Shown here one piece after another: positions 9,262 to 16,645 of a DNA stretch of 64,000 nt. Within the stretch, counting starts at the first letter, position 1. The number at the start of each line of letters is the position of its first letter. The position numbers and the translations under genes were made by a program. Below the pieces are notes generated by a model. The model was not told the DNA's origin. It was given only the letters and a program-made list of their open reading frames with translations, and made no database searches. Source of the stretch: Arthrobacter sp. EpRS71 (lineage in GTDB: Bacteria > Actinomycetota > Actinomycetes > Actinomycetales > Micrococcaceae); assembly GCF_001512285.1 (NCBI RefSeq), contig NZ_LNUV01000006.1:522158-586157 (forward strand), written 5' to 3'.

Positions 9262-10077
9262 CTATTTGGTGACGTCCGCGCCGAAGTACTTTTCCGAAAT
9301 TTTGGCTAGCGTGCCGTCAGCTTTGAGATCGGCAAGCGCCTTGTCCACAGCTGCTGTGAGCTCCGTGGAGCCCTTGCGGAACACCATGGCGCTCTCGGTC
9401 TTATCCGGTGCCTCGGCGGCCACCTTCAGGCCGGAGTCGGGAGTGTTCTTGGCGTAATCCAAATACGTGAGTTTGTCGTTCACGGTGGCATCCACCCGTC
9501 CTTGCTGCACCAGCGTGGCGGACTGGGCCCAGCCTTCCACTGCCTGGACATTGGCGCCCGCTTCAACGGCCATCTTGTAGAAGTTGCTGGTCAGTGACTG
9601 GGCGGTGGTCTTGCCCTTGAGGTCCGCGAAGCTGTTGATGCTGCTGTTGTCCGACTTGGTGACTACCACGCCGGTGGAGATGGTGTACGGCGTGGAGAAA
9701 TCGTACTTGGCCTTGCGCTCGTCGTTAATGGAGATCTGGTTGGCGATGGTGTCGAATCGCTTGGATTCCAGGCCGGCAAAGATGCCATCGAACTGGGTCT
9801 CCTGGAAGGTAGCCTTCACGCCGAGTTTCCCGGCCACAGCCTGGGCGATCTCGACGTCGAACCCGGTGAGCTCCCCGGCGCCGTCAGCGTGGAAGCTGAA
9901 GGGGCGGTAGGTACCTTCGGTGGCGATGACGAGTTCACCCTTCGATTTCACGTCTGAAAGGGACGTGTCACCGCCGGACTGTGCGGGCGCAGAACCTCCG
10001 CCGCACGCGGAAAGTGCAAGGGCGGCCGCGGCCACAGTAGCTGCAAGGACAGAGCGGCGGGTACGAAGGCTGTTCAT
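9262..10077 (-). CDS. Amino acid (possibly cystine) ABC transporter substrate-binding lipoprotein
   Basis: Extracellular solute-binding protein family 3, 271 residues. N-terminus RTRRSVLAATVAAAALALSAC is a lipoprotein signal with lipid-modified Cys 25; the twin arginines leave Tat export possible. Family blocks: GTYRPFSFHADGAGELTGFD and DTIANQISINDERKAKYDFS. The latter wording is closest to TcyA/FliY cystine-binding proteins, so cystine is a plausible ligand, but a general polar amino acid is not excluded. First gene of the operon. A promoter -10-like TAAGAT (minus strand, 10084-10089) ends 6 bases before the ATG, suggesting a leaderless message. Confidence 0.92.
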   Translation of the reverse strand: MNSLRTRRSVLAATVAAAALALSACGGGSAPAQSGGDTSLSDVKSKGELVIATEGTYRPFSFHADGAGELTGFDVEIAQAVAGKLGVKATFQETQFDGIFAGLESKRFDTIANQISINDERKAKYDFSTPYTISTGVVVTKSDNSSINSFADLKGKTTAQSLTSNFYKMAVEAGANVQAVEGWAQSATLVQQGRVDATVNDKLTYLDYAKNTPDSGLKVAAEAPDKTESAMVFRKGSTELTAAVDKALADLKADGTLAKISEKYFGADVTK

Positions 10078-10083
10078 GGAGCC

Positions 10084-10089
10084 ATCTTA
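10084..10089 (-). promoter_or_regulatory. -10 element of the amino acid ABC operon, leaderless-type
   Basis: TAAGAT on the minus strand is followed by 6 bases and then the ATG at 10077, with no ribosome binding site between. This spacing would put the transcription start at or next to the start codon. No clear -35 match. Confidence 0.45.
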
Positions 10090-10136
10090 GTCACCGTCCC
10101 GGCCAGGCTTGGCGGGCGGCGTGCGAGCGTGCCCTT

Positions 10137-10181
10137 AAAAAGGCTGAGTGGGGGCGGTCCCCAACAGCCCGCCACCACTCA
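10137..10181 (-). terminator. Intrinsic terminator of the HTH/membrane protein operon
   Basis: On the minus strand TGAGTGGTGGCGGG and CCGCCCCCACTCA form a 13-base stem with one mismatch, followed by GCC and five T (10137-10141). It sits between the membrane protein gene ending at 10308 and the substrate-binding protein gene starting at 10077. Confidence 0.75.
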
Positions 10182-10307
10182 TCCCCCCAATTGTGATCAC
10201 GTGGGCGCCACATCCACCGGAAACCCGTTCTCTGATTCCGGTGTCAGGCTGCAAGCCGCGTTCACACATTCATGATTGTGCCACGATCTAATGGTTTTGT
10301 GAAAGTC

Positions 10308-11015
10308 TTACGCTGAGAGACGTTGCTTTCGTCGCGCAACTGACTTGGAGAACCAGATGCCGGCCAGACCGATCGCTGTAAAGGTGGCCGCTGAGTAGTT
10401 GATGAGGACCCTCAACCATGCCTCTGAGAAGGGAATCAGCGGGAATAGCTGTGACAACAGGAGCAGTGACAAACCGAGCAGCAACAACGCCGAAGCGATC
10501 CGCAGCAGGATCGGCGCCGTGCTCATCACGGTCCGCCAGATGGCGGGGACCAGGCATGCAGCCACGAAGCCGGGATAAAGGCGGCCCATGAAGGCGTACG
10601 CTTCCAACGACGGTCCCCAGTGCAAGCCGCTCATACCGGCCGAGGAACCTTGGGTGTCCGTGATGATGAAGAAGTAGATGGTCAAAGCACCCACAAGCAG
10701 CGCAGCGGTGATTCCCAAAGGGCCTTTGATCGCGCGCACGGCAGAGGGCGAACCGAAAGCTGTGGCGATCTTGATGCCCATGAAATAGAAGGTGCCGTAC
10801 AGCAGGAAACGGAGCACCAGATTGCAGATGTTCATCCCGCCGAACCACCCGTCAATGACCAGGTAGGGGGCCTCAATGCTGATGAAGATGCTCAACGAGA
10901 TCAGCGCAAAAACATAGAAAACCTCACGATTTTCTCCGCGCCATGCGCTGGGAATCCGTGCGAGGGTAATGGCAAGGCACACCGCCAGCGTGATCCAGGG
11001 CAGGACGGCCGTCAT
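10308..11015 (-). CDS. Multi-pass membrane protein coupled to HTH regulator
   Basis: Integral membrane protein of 235 residues with about seven hydrophobic segments and short loops; basic C-terminus (SVARRKQRLSA). Not recognised as an enzyme or transporter. It resembles in plan the small seven-segment proteins that accompany HTH/ImmA-type genes in actinobacteria, but I cannot assign a family. Start ATG 11015 is chosen because ATGA overlaps the stop of the upstream HTH gene, a hallmark of translational coupling; a TTG at 11030 would add five residues. A terminator follows at 10137-10181. Possible roles include sensing of a membrane signal for the HTH partner; this is inference only. Confidence 0.75.
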   Translation of the reverse strand: MTAVLPWITLAVCLAITLARIPSAWRGENREVFYVFALISLSIFISIEAPYLVIDGWFGGMNICNLVLRFLLYGTFYFMGIKIATAFGSPSAVRAIKGPLGITAALLVGALTIYFFIITDTQGSSAGMSGLHWGPSLEAYAFMGRLYPGFVAACLVPAIWRTVMSTAPILLRIASALLLLGLSLLLLSQLFPLIPFSEAWLRVLINYSAATFTAIGLAGIWFSKSVARRKQRLSA

Positions 11016-11734
11016 CCGAGGTTCTCCCAAATTCGTTCAGTTCGTTCATGGTCTTGTTCCTGGCGCTTCAGCGTCTTGCCCAACGCCAGAAGCCGCTCGC
11101 CGGCAAGGGTGGCCAAAGCACTTTGGGACATCCTGTCCAGCGCTTCCTGCCTGGCATTGGGCGCCCAGCCGGCTTCGGCCTCCGTAATCAGCCCCCCGGC
11201 CACCAACCCTCCTGCCGGCCCCACCCCGGCAGCGCGCGAGGTGGCGATAGCCAATTCCGGCGGGAGCCTGTTGGCCGTCAGATGTGCGGAGAAATTCTGC
11301 GGCGCGATCCCGGTGGTGCCGCTGACCCGGTGCCGCAACTCGCCGTCGTCGATCGCGTCCACCCAGTTCCGCACGGACGTGGGGTGCGGGGGCTCCGAGA
11401 GGCGCGGAGCGGGGGAGGAGCCCGGTTCGCTCCGGTCCACCACTGCTCTCAGCAAGTCGATGGTGGCCACCTGGCTGACGAGTTCGCAGGACGTGGGCGG
11501 GACGGCGGGGCCCTGAAGGTCGGCGTAAAGATCAAAAGTGGACAGGGCCTGTACCGGATTGATGTTGAAACCGCGGCTGATACTCACCAAGGTGGACTCG
11601 GCAACCTTGCCGCGGACAAGCTGCTGGGCCAACGTTGTTCGCTTGATGCCCGCGATCCTGCAGACGTCAGCTGTGCTGGCCTCGGGCGCAACACCGTGAA
11701 GCCAGCGCTGGAACGCCTTGGACTGTAAGGGCAT
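11012..11734 (-). CDS. Tandem helix-turn-helix regulator-like protein
   Basis: Cytoplasmic protein of 240 residues. Residues 20-65 look like an XRE-type HTH (ADVCRIAGIKRTTLAQQL, then ISRGFNINPVQAL). A second block about residues 130-185 has the same layout (LRHRVSGTTGIAPQNFSAHL, then ATSRAAGVGPAGGLV), suggesting an internal duplication with two DNA-binding units. The C-terminal 50 residues are charged and may be coiled coil. It is divergent from the ABC-F operon, and its 4-base overlap with the membrane protein gene shows they form one unit. Family name unknown; its target could be its own promoter in the 208-base divergent gap. Confidence 0.72.
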   Translation of the reverse strand: MPLQSKAFQRWLHGVAPEASTADVCRIAGIKRTTLAQQLVRGKVAESTLVSISRGFNINPVQALSTFDLYADLQGPAVPPTSCELVSQVATIDLLRAVVDRSEPGSSPAPRLSEPPHPTSVRNWVDAIDDGELRHRVSGTTGIAPQNFSAHLTANRLPPELAIATSRAAGVGPAGGLVAGGLITEAEAGWAPNARQEALDRMSQSALATLAGERLLALGKTLKRQEQDHERTERIWENLG

Positions 11735-11801
11735 GGAGAACTTTCCTGGAGGGGCCGTGAAGGCGAAGCAAACTGGGGCCTAAGTGGGAGTACGGATCGA
11801 T

Positions 11802-11830
11802 TTTACGCTGACGCCACATTGAATTATGCT
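11802..11830 (+). promoter_or_regulatory. Candidate promoter of the ABC-F operon
   Basis: TTTACG (11802-11807) and TATGCT (11825-11830) are separated by 17 bases, a good sigma-70-like layout. The predicted start, near 11837, would place the terminator hairpin at the very 5' end of the transcript. A further upstream promoter cannot be excluded. Confidence 0.45.
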
Positions 11831-11839
11831 TGATGATTG

Positions 11840-11886
11840 AACCCGCTGGTCCGTACACCCCCCAAGTCCGGACCAGCGGGTTTTTC
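11840..11886 (+). terminator. Attenuator-like intrinsic terminator in the ABC-F leader
   Basis: AACCCGCTGGTCCG (11840-11853) pairs perfectly with CGGACCAGCGGGTT (11869-11882) around a 15-base loop, and the 3' arm runs into five T. The flanking genes are divergent, so this plus-strand terminator cannot end any upstream gene; it lies between the likely promoter and the ABC-F start. The expected effect is conditional premature termination of the downstream operon. Confidence 0.85.
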
Positions 11887-11887
11887 C

Positions 11888-11911
11888 ATGCCCGCGGGAA
11901 TCGCGGCCTGA
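11888..11911 (+). other. Possible seven-codon leader ORF
   Basis: ATG at 11888 opens a 7-codon frame (MPAGIAA) ending TGA at 11911, between the terminator and the ABC-F ribosome binding site. Its only candidate Shine-Dalgarno (AGCGGG) lies in the 3' arm of the terminator stem. A four-codon frame MLDD (11826-11840) also ends at the base of the stem but probably overlaps the promoter. Either could be chance. Confidence 0.25.
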
Positions 11912-11942
11912 AATTCTGCGTTCCCTTGGTGGAGGATAGACA

Positions 11943-13604
11943 ATGACTGCAACTTTGGTGGCCAAGGATCTTGCCGGTGGTCATGGCCATCGCACCCTTT
12001 TCTCGGACCTTTCCCTGACTGTTGCGCCCGGAGATGTTGTGGGTGTGGTGGGAGCCAACGGCGCCGGTAAATCCACGCTGCTGCGCATCCTTGCCGGAGT
12101 GGACCAGCCACAAGCGGGGAACGTCAGCCTTGCCCCTTCGGACGCTTTTGTGGGCTGGTTGCCGCAGGAACACGAGCGCACCGCCGGCGAAACAATCGCG
12201 GCGTACATTGCCAGGCGCACCGGCTGTGCGCAAGCGACACATGAGATGGAATCCACGGCCGAAGCCCTCGGCTCGGGAGCGCCCGGATCCGATGACGCGT
12301 ATTCCCTGGCGTTCGATCGCTGGATGGCCTCCGGTGCAGCCGATCTGGAGGACCGGGTCCCTGCTGTCTTGGCAGACCTCGGACTGGAGCTCGGCGCTGA
12401 CGCCCTGATGACCGGCCTTTCCGGCGGGCAAGCTGCACGCGTGGCTTTGGCCGCGCTGCTGCTCAGCCGTTTTGACGTGGTCCTCCTTGATGAACCCACC
12501 AACGATCTTGACCTTGACGGGCTGGCCAGGCTTGAAGCCTTCGTCCAAGGCCTCCGCGGCGGAGTGGTCCTGGTCTCGCATGACCGCGAATTCCTGGCCC
12601 GCTGTGTCACCACGGTGGTGGAGCTGGACCTCGCCCAGAACTCCGTTGCCGTGTACGACGGCGGCTACGAAGCGTTCCTCGAAGAACGCGCTGTGGCCAA
12701 ACGCCACGCCAGGGAGCGTTACGAAGAGTTCGCCAACACCAAGGCCGACCTCGTCTCCCGGGCACGCACCCAGCGTGAGTGGAGCTCCCAGGGCGTCCGC
12801 AACGCGATGAAGAAAAACCCGGACAATGACAAGATCCGTCGCGCCGCGAGCAGCGAATCGTCCGAGAAGCAGGCCCAGAAAGTCCGCCAGATGGAGTCCC
12901 GCATTGCCCGGCTCACCGAGGTGGAAGAACCCCGCAAGGAGTGGCAGTTGCAGTTCAGCATCGGCCAGGCACCCCGCTCAAGTGCCGTCGTCGCCACCTT
13001 GCGCAACGTCGTCGCCCGCCAAGGTGACTTCACGCTGGGTCCTGTGAACCTTCAACTCAACGGCGGCGAGCGCATCGGCATTACCGGACCGAACGGTGCC
13101 GGGAAGTCGACGCTTTTGCGCTTGTTGTTGGGGACGCAGGAACCGGACGACGGCGATGCCTCCATGGGTGCCTCGGTGGCCATCGGCGAAATTGACCAGG
13201 CGCGTGGACTGCTCGACGGCGGGCGGCCGCTCGGTGACGCTGTTGAAGCCGTGTTGATGGACTGGAACAGTGCGGATGTTCGCACTCTCCTGGCCAAGTT
13301 CGGCCTCAAAGCCGATCACACCTCCCGCACCGTGGATTCATTGTCCCCGGGGGAGCGGACCCGTGCAGCGCTTGCGTTGCTGCAGGCCCGCGGCGTGAAC
13401 CTGCTGGTGCTGGACGAACCCACCAACCATTTGGATCTTCCGGCCATTGAGCAACTGGAGGAGGCGCTGGAAAGCTACGAAGGCGCACTCCTGTTGGTCA
13501 CCCATGATCGCCGGTTATTGGAAAACGTTCGGCTCGATTCGCGCTGGCACCTGGAAAACGGCCAAGTGCAAGAGCTTCATCACACCCCAAGCCAGGAGAA
13601 GTAA
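11943..13604 (+). CDS. ABC-F family ATPase, likely ribosome-protection type
   Basis: Soluble protein of 553 residues with two ABC domains and no membrane segments, the ABC-F plan. First domain: Walker A GANGAGKST near 37, LSGGQ near 159, LLDEPTNDLD near 180. A charged interdomain linker spans about 240-320. Second domain: Walker A GPNGAGKST near 382, LSPGE near 466, VLDEPTNHLD near 488. Both Walker B glutamates are present. Strong ribosome binding site GGTGGAGG precedes ATG 11943. ABC-F proteins act on the ribosome, several by displacing antibiotics; the terminator in the leader and the co-transcribed ABC exporter 3 bases downstream favour an antibiotic-response role over a housekeeping EttA role. 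Confidence 0.88.
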   Translation: MTATLVAKDLAGGHGHRTLFSDLSLTVAPGDVVGVVGANGAGKSTLLRILAGVDQPQAGNVSLAPSDAFVGWLPQEHERTAGETIAAYIARRTGCAQATHEMESTAEALGSGAPGSDDAYSLAFDRWMASGAADLEDRVPAVLADLGLELGADALMTGLSGGQAARVALAALLLSRFDVVLLDEPTNDLDLDGLARLEAFVQGLRGGVVLVSHDREFLARCVTTVVELDLAQNSVAVYDGGYEAFLEERAVAKRHARERYEEFANTKADLVSRARTQREWSSQGVRNAMKKNPDNDKIRRAASSESSEKQAQKVRQMESRIARLTEVEEPRKEWQLQFSIGQAPRSSAVVATLRNVVARQGDFTLGPVNLQLNGGERIGITGPNGAGKSTLLRLLLGTQEPDDGDASMGASVAIGEIDQARGLLDGGRPLGDAVEAVLMDWNSADVRTLLAKFGLKADHTSRTVDSLSPGERTRAALALLQARGVNLLVLDEPTNHLDLPAIEQLEEALESYEGALLLVTHDRRLLENVRLDSRWHLENGQVQELHHTPSQEK

Positions 13605-13607
13605 CCC

Positions 13608-15521
13608 ATGAGCATGGACCGCGTGGCCTGGAGCTCGCTGTACAACATCACCACTGCCAAGAGCGGCTCCAAGCCGTTCTCCAAGGAAACCCTGAAACGG
13701 GTCATGGCTTTCGCTGCGCCGCATAAGGGCAAACTCATCGCCTTTGTGATCGCCTCGATTGCCGGTGCTTTCCTCGCTGTGGCCACTCCTGTGCTTGCCG
13801 GTCAGGTGGTTGATTCCATCATTGCCAACGCAGGCGTTGGAACGGTGATCTGGTTGGCCGTCCTCATTGCGATCGTTGCGGTGGGTGAAGCCGGTGTGGG
13901 CCTGGTGACCCGGTGGTTGTCGTCGATCATCGGCGAGGGCGTCATTGTGGACCTCCGCACGCGCGTGTTCGATCACGTGCAGCGCATGCCCATCGCGTTT
14001 TTCACCCGAACCCGAACCGGCGCCTTGGTCAGCCGCTTGAACAACGACGTCATCGGGGCGCAGTCCGCCTTCGCCGGCACCTTGTCGGGTGTGGTCAGCA
14101 ATGTGGTGGCCCTGATCCTCACGCTGGTGGTCATGCTGAACACCTCTTGGCTTGTGACTGTGCTGGCCATGGTGCTGCTGCCGATCTTCCTGATCCCGGC
14201 CCGGCGGATGGGTTCCAAACTGGCGGACCTCCGCCGCGAAGCTGCCGCGCACAACGCCGCCATGGGAACCCAGATGACGGAGCGGTTCTCAGCCCCGGGA
14301 GCCACGTTGGTGAAGTTGTTCGGCCGCCCGGATGAAGAATCCCGGGAGTTCGCTGAGCGTGCCGGCAGGGTCCGGGATATTGGCGTCCGGACTGCCATGC
14401 TGCAGTTCACCTTCGTGACGGCCCTGACGCTGGTATCTGCCCTGGCGCTCGCCTTGGTCTACGGTTTGGGCGGTTGGCTGGCAATCGGCGGGCAGCTCGC
14501 ACCCGGCGATGTTGTGGTGCTCGCACTTCTTCTGACAAGGCTCTACGCTCCGTTGACTGCGCTGTCCAATGCCCGTGTGGAAATCATGAGTGCCTTGGTC
14601 AGTTTTGAGCGGGTCTTTGAAATCCTTGACCTGAAGCCGCTGATCACGGAGAAGCCTGACGCCGTTTCCGTGCCTGCAGGCCCCGTTGCCGTGGAGTTCC
14701 ACGACGTCCGTTTCTCCTACCCCTCGGCAGAAAAAGTGTCGCTGGCTTCCCTTGAGGACGTGGCCACCTTGGATACCCGGGGCGGGGAGGAAGTCCTGCA
14801 CGGTGTGAGCTTCAGGGTTGAACCCGGGCAGACTGTTGCCTTGGTGGGTTCCTCAGGTGCCGGCAAATCCACGGTGGCGCAGCTGCTCTCGCGCTTGTAC
14901 GACGTCGACTCCGGCGCCGTGCGCCTGGGCGGGCAAGCGCCCGGAACAGGCGTGGACGTCCGTGATCTCAGTTTCGATTCCCTGCGCGACACCATGGGCA
15001 TGGTGACCCAGGACGGCCACCTCTTCCACGAAACCATCGCCTCCAACCTGCGCCTCGCCCGGCCGGACGCTACCGAAGACGACATGTGGGACGTGCTCAG
15101 GCGGGCACGTCTGGAACCGATGATCCGGTCCTTGCCCGATGGCCTGGAAACCGTGGTGGGGGAGCGCGGCTACCGGCTCTCCGGTGGCGAACGCCAACGG
15201 CTCACCATCGCACGGCTCCTCATCAAGCAGCCCCGTGTTGTGATCCTCGACGAAGCCACTGCTGCGTTGGACTCCACCAATGAAGCCGCCGTCCAGGCGG
15301 CCTTGGGCGAGGCACTTGCGGGGCGTACCGCCGTCGTGATTGCGCACCGCTTGTCCACCATCCGTGCCGCAGATGCCATCCTGGTGGTCGAGGACGGCAG
15401 GATCGTGGAGCGTGGCACGCACACTGAGCTGCTTGCTGCGGATGGACGCTACGCGGAGCTCTACCAAACCCAGTTTGCTGAAGCCACAGCCGTGGCGCAG
15501 GAAGCAGTCCCGGAGCTGTAG
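13608..15521 (+). CDS. ABC exporter, fused membrane and ATPase domains
   Basis: Homodimer-type ABC exporter half of 637 residues. The membrane domain with six segments spans about 25-330, the ATPase domain about 365-620. Walker A GSSGAGKST, signature YRLSGGERQRLTI, Walker B VVILDEATAALD and switch His in VIAHRLSTI are all canonical. An insertion of about 15 residues (SLEDVATLDTRGGEE) precedes Walker A. It starts 3 bases after the ABC-F gene with AGGAGAAG as binding site, so the two are one operon; a multidrug or antibiotic efflux role fits. A 68-base palindrome begins on its stop codon. Confidence 0.9.
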   Translation: MSMDRVAWSSLYNITTAKSGSKPFSKETLKRVMAFAAPHKGKLIAFVIASIAGAFLAVATPVLAGQVVDSIIANAGVGTVIWLAVLIAIVAVGEAGVGLVTRWLSSIIGEGVIVDLRTRVFDHVQRMPIAFFTRTRTGALVSRLNNDVIGAQSAFAGTLSGVVSNVVALILTLVVMLNTSWLVTVLAMVLLPIFLIPARRMGSKLADLRREAAAHNAAMGTQMTERFSAPGATLVKLFGRPDEESREFAERAGRVRDIGVRTAMLQFTFVTALTLVSALALALVYGLGGWLAIGGQLAPGDVVVLALLLTRLYAPLTALSNARVEIMSALVSFERVFEILDLKPLITEKPDAVSVPAGPVAVEFHDVRFSYPSAEKVSLASLEDVATLDTRGGEEVLHGVSFRVEPGQTVALVGSSGAGKSTVAQLLSRLYDVDSGAVRLGGQAPGTGVDVRDLSFDSLRDTMGMVTQDGHLFHETIASNLRLARPDATEDDMWDVLRRARLEPMIRSLPDGLETVVGERGYRLSGGERQRLTIARLLIKQPRVVILDEATAALDSTNEAAVQAALGEALAGRTAVVIAHRLSTIRAADAILVVEDGRIVERGTHTELLAADGRYAELYQTQFAEATAVAQEAVPEL

Positions 15522-15588
15522 CCCAACTGGGTAGCAGATCAGGCCGTTCTGAGCGCTGAGAACGGCGTGATCTGCTACCTACTTGGGC
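15521..15588. repeat. 68-base dispersed palindrome, copy 1 (bidirectional terminator-like)
   Basis: Arms of 21 bases (GCCCAACTGGGTAGCAGATCA and its near-complement at the 3' end) with inner arms GCCGTTCT/AGAACGGC form a long hairpin. It fills the gap between two convergent genes. The same 68-base element occurs at 62221-62288 with 62 of 68 positions identical. Confidence 0.9.
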
Positions 15589-15594
15589 AGGGTC

Positions 15595-16008
15595 TTACTT
15601 GGGCGGGGTCAGCAGAGGGATGACGTGGTCCGTCAACAGCGGTGCCAGATCTGTGGGAAGCGGGGCGTCCAGGTCCAGCCAGCGGATTTCCGCTATCTCC
15701 GCGGAGGGGTGCGCCTCCCACGTTCCGGGAGCAGTGAAAACGGTGGCTTCGATAGTGGTGGCTGCCTCGTTGGCCGCCACAGCCAACCACACGCCGAAAG
15801 GCTCCAGGAGGTGCGGCGTTACCTCGATCCCGACCTCCTCGAAGAGCTCCCGGGAAGCAGCCTCGGCAGCGGTTTCGCCGGACTCGGGCTTGCCGCCCGG
15901 GTGCATGAACTTGTCCGTCCCGCGTTTGCGGACGGTCAGCAGATGACCTTGATGGTTGTAGACGCAGACCGCGCTCACAACGATCAGGTCCGTGCCGGTT
16001 CCACTCAT
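15595..16008 (-). CDS. Nudix hydrolase
   Basis: Protein of 137 residues with the complete Nudix box GKPESGETAAEAASRELFEE followed by VGIE, which binds metal and hydrolyses nucleoside diphosphates linked to another group. PHPGGKP-type phrasing (FMHPGGKPE) resembles MutT/ADP-ribose-type members; substrate cannot be told. Start ATG 16008 is supported by GGGAGG upstream and by a 4-base ATGA overlap with the upstream DUF6314 gene, so the longer frame starting at 16146 is rejected. Convergent with the ABC exporter. Confidence 0.9.
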   Translation of the reverse strand: MSGTGTDLIVVSAVCVYNHQGHLLTVRKRGTDKFMHPGGKPESGETAAEAASRELFEEVGIEVTPHLLEPFGVWLAVAANEAATTIEATVFTAPGTWEAHPSAEIAEIRWLDLDAPLPTDLAPLLTDHVIPLLTPPK

Positions 16009-16463
16009 GCTTGCCTCCCGGCATCGATACGAACCAGGTGCGATTCCAGCAGCAAATCCTTGGCGGGCCCGCGGACATCCCAGGTGAAGCTGAACGAGCC
16101 GGGATCTTGGTAGACGTAGTTGACGCGGTAATCGTCGGGGTCGCACCAGTGCTCATCCCGGTTGCCCTCTGCGGAGAAGCTCATCACATGGAACGGCCGG
16201 CCGTCGGGGAAGAAAACGTCCATCGAATCCGGCCCGGCGCCCGGTTTCAGCCGGTACTCGCGGAATGCCGGCCCCGAATGGGTAGGCCAGTGCATGGTTC
16301 CGTCTTCGCGGTAGTCAAGCCCGCCGTCGGGGTTCAGGGTATAGCGCACGACGCCGGTAAAGGTTCCGCTGGTGCCGGACGTCCGGTCCAGGAGAGTCCG
16401 CTCCACGCGCCAACTGCCGGCCAGGTAGGCCTGCAAGTCCGGGGTGGGCTGCTGGTGGTTCAA
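16005..16463 (-). CDS. DUF6314 family protein
   Basis: Small soluble protein of 152 residues. Visible conserved blocks are YLAGSWRVERTLLDR at the N-terminus, GLDYREDGTMHW, and the tail VRGPAKDLLLESHLVR, which match the DUF6314 family as I know it; its fold is thought lipocalin-like and its function is unknown. The gene overlaps the Nudix gene by 4 bases, so they are translationally coupled and may act together. The tRNA-Arg gene on the same strand lies immediately upstream, two bases from the start codon, so the gene may be read from the tRNA promoter. Confidence 0.75.
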   Translation of the reverse strand: MNHQQPTPDLQAYLAGSWRVERTLLDRTSGTSGTFTGVVRYTLNPDGGLDYREDGTMHWPTHSGPAFREYRLKPGAGPDSMDVFFPDGRPFHVMSFSAEGNRDEHWCDPDDYRVNYVYQDPGSFSFTWDVRGPAKDLLLESHLVRIDAGRQA

Positions 16464-16464
16464 G

Positions 16465-16537
16465 TGCCCTCGATTGGAATCGAACCAACGACACCGGCTT
16501 TAGGAGAGCCGTGCTCTATCCACTGAGCTACGAGGGC
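16465..16537 (-). tRNA. tRNA-Arg, anticodon CCU
   Basis: Full cloverleaf on the minus strand: acceptor GCCCTCG/CGAGGGC, D stem GCTC/GAGC, anticodon stem CGGCT/AGCCG with loop CTCCTAA (anticodon CCT, reading AGG), T arm GTTGG TTCGATT CCAAT, discriminator A at 16465. CCA is not encoded. It reads AGG, a rare Arg codon in high-GC actinobacteria. Confidence 0.97.
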
Positions 16538-16632
16538 CTGTGTGTCCATGGCGCTAAATCCCACTGCTGGAGCTCGAGGGCCCGGACACGACTACAAGCA
16601 TACAAGCTGCCGGGGCGCTGCCCGAACACCGC

Positions 16633-16638
16633 TAGGCT
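16633..16638 (+). promoter_or_regulatory. -10 element, leaderless-type
   Basis: TAGGCT followed by 7 bases and the ATG at 16646; no ribosome binding site in between. Confidence 0.45.
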
Positions 16639-16645
16639 GACGTTC

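Noticed and set aside
5820..10077. Prophage or integrative element
   Set aside because: No integrase, phage structural genes or att-like repeats; genes read as normal chromosomal cargo.
11840..11886. Terminator of the upstream HTH gene
   Set aside because: That gene is on the other strand and runs away from the hairpin; the T run is on the plus strand.
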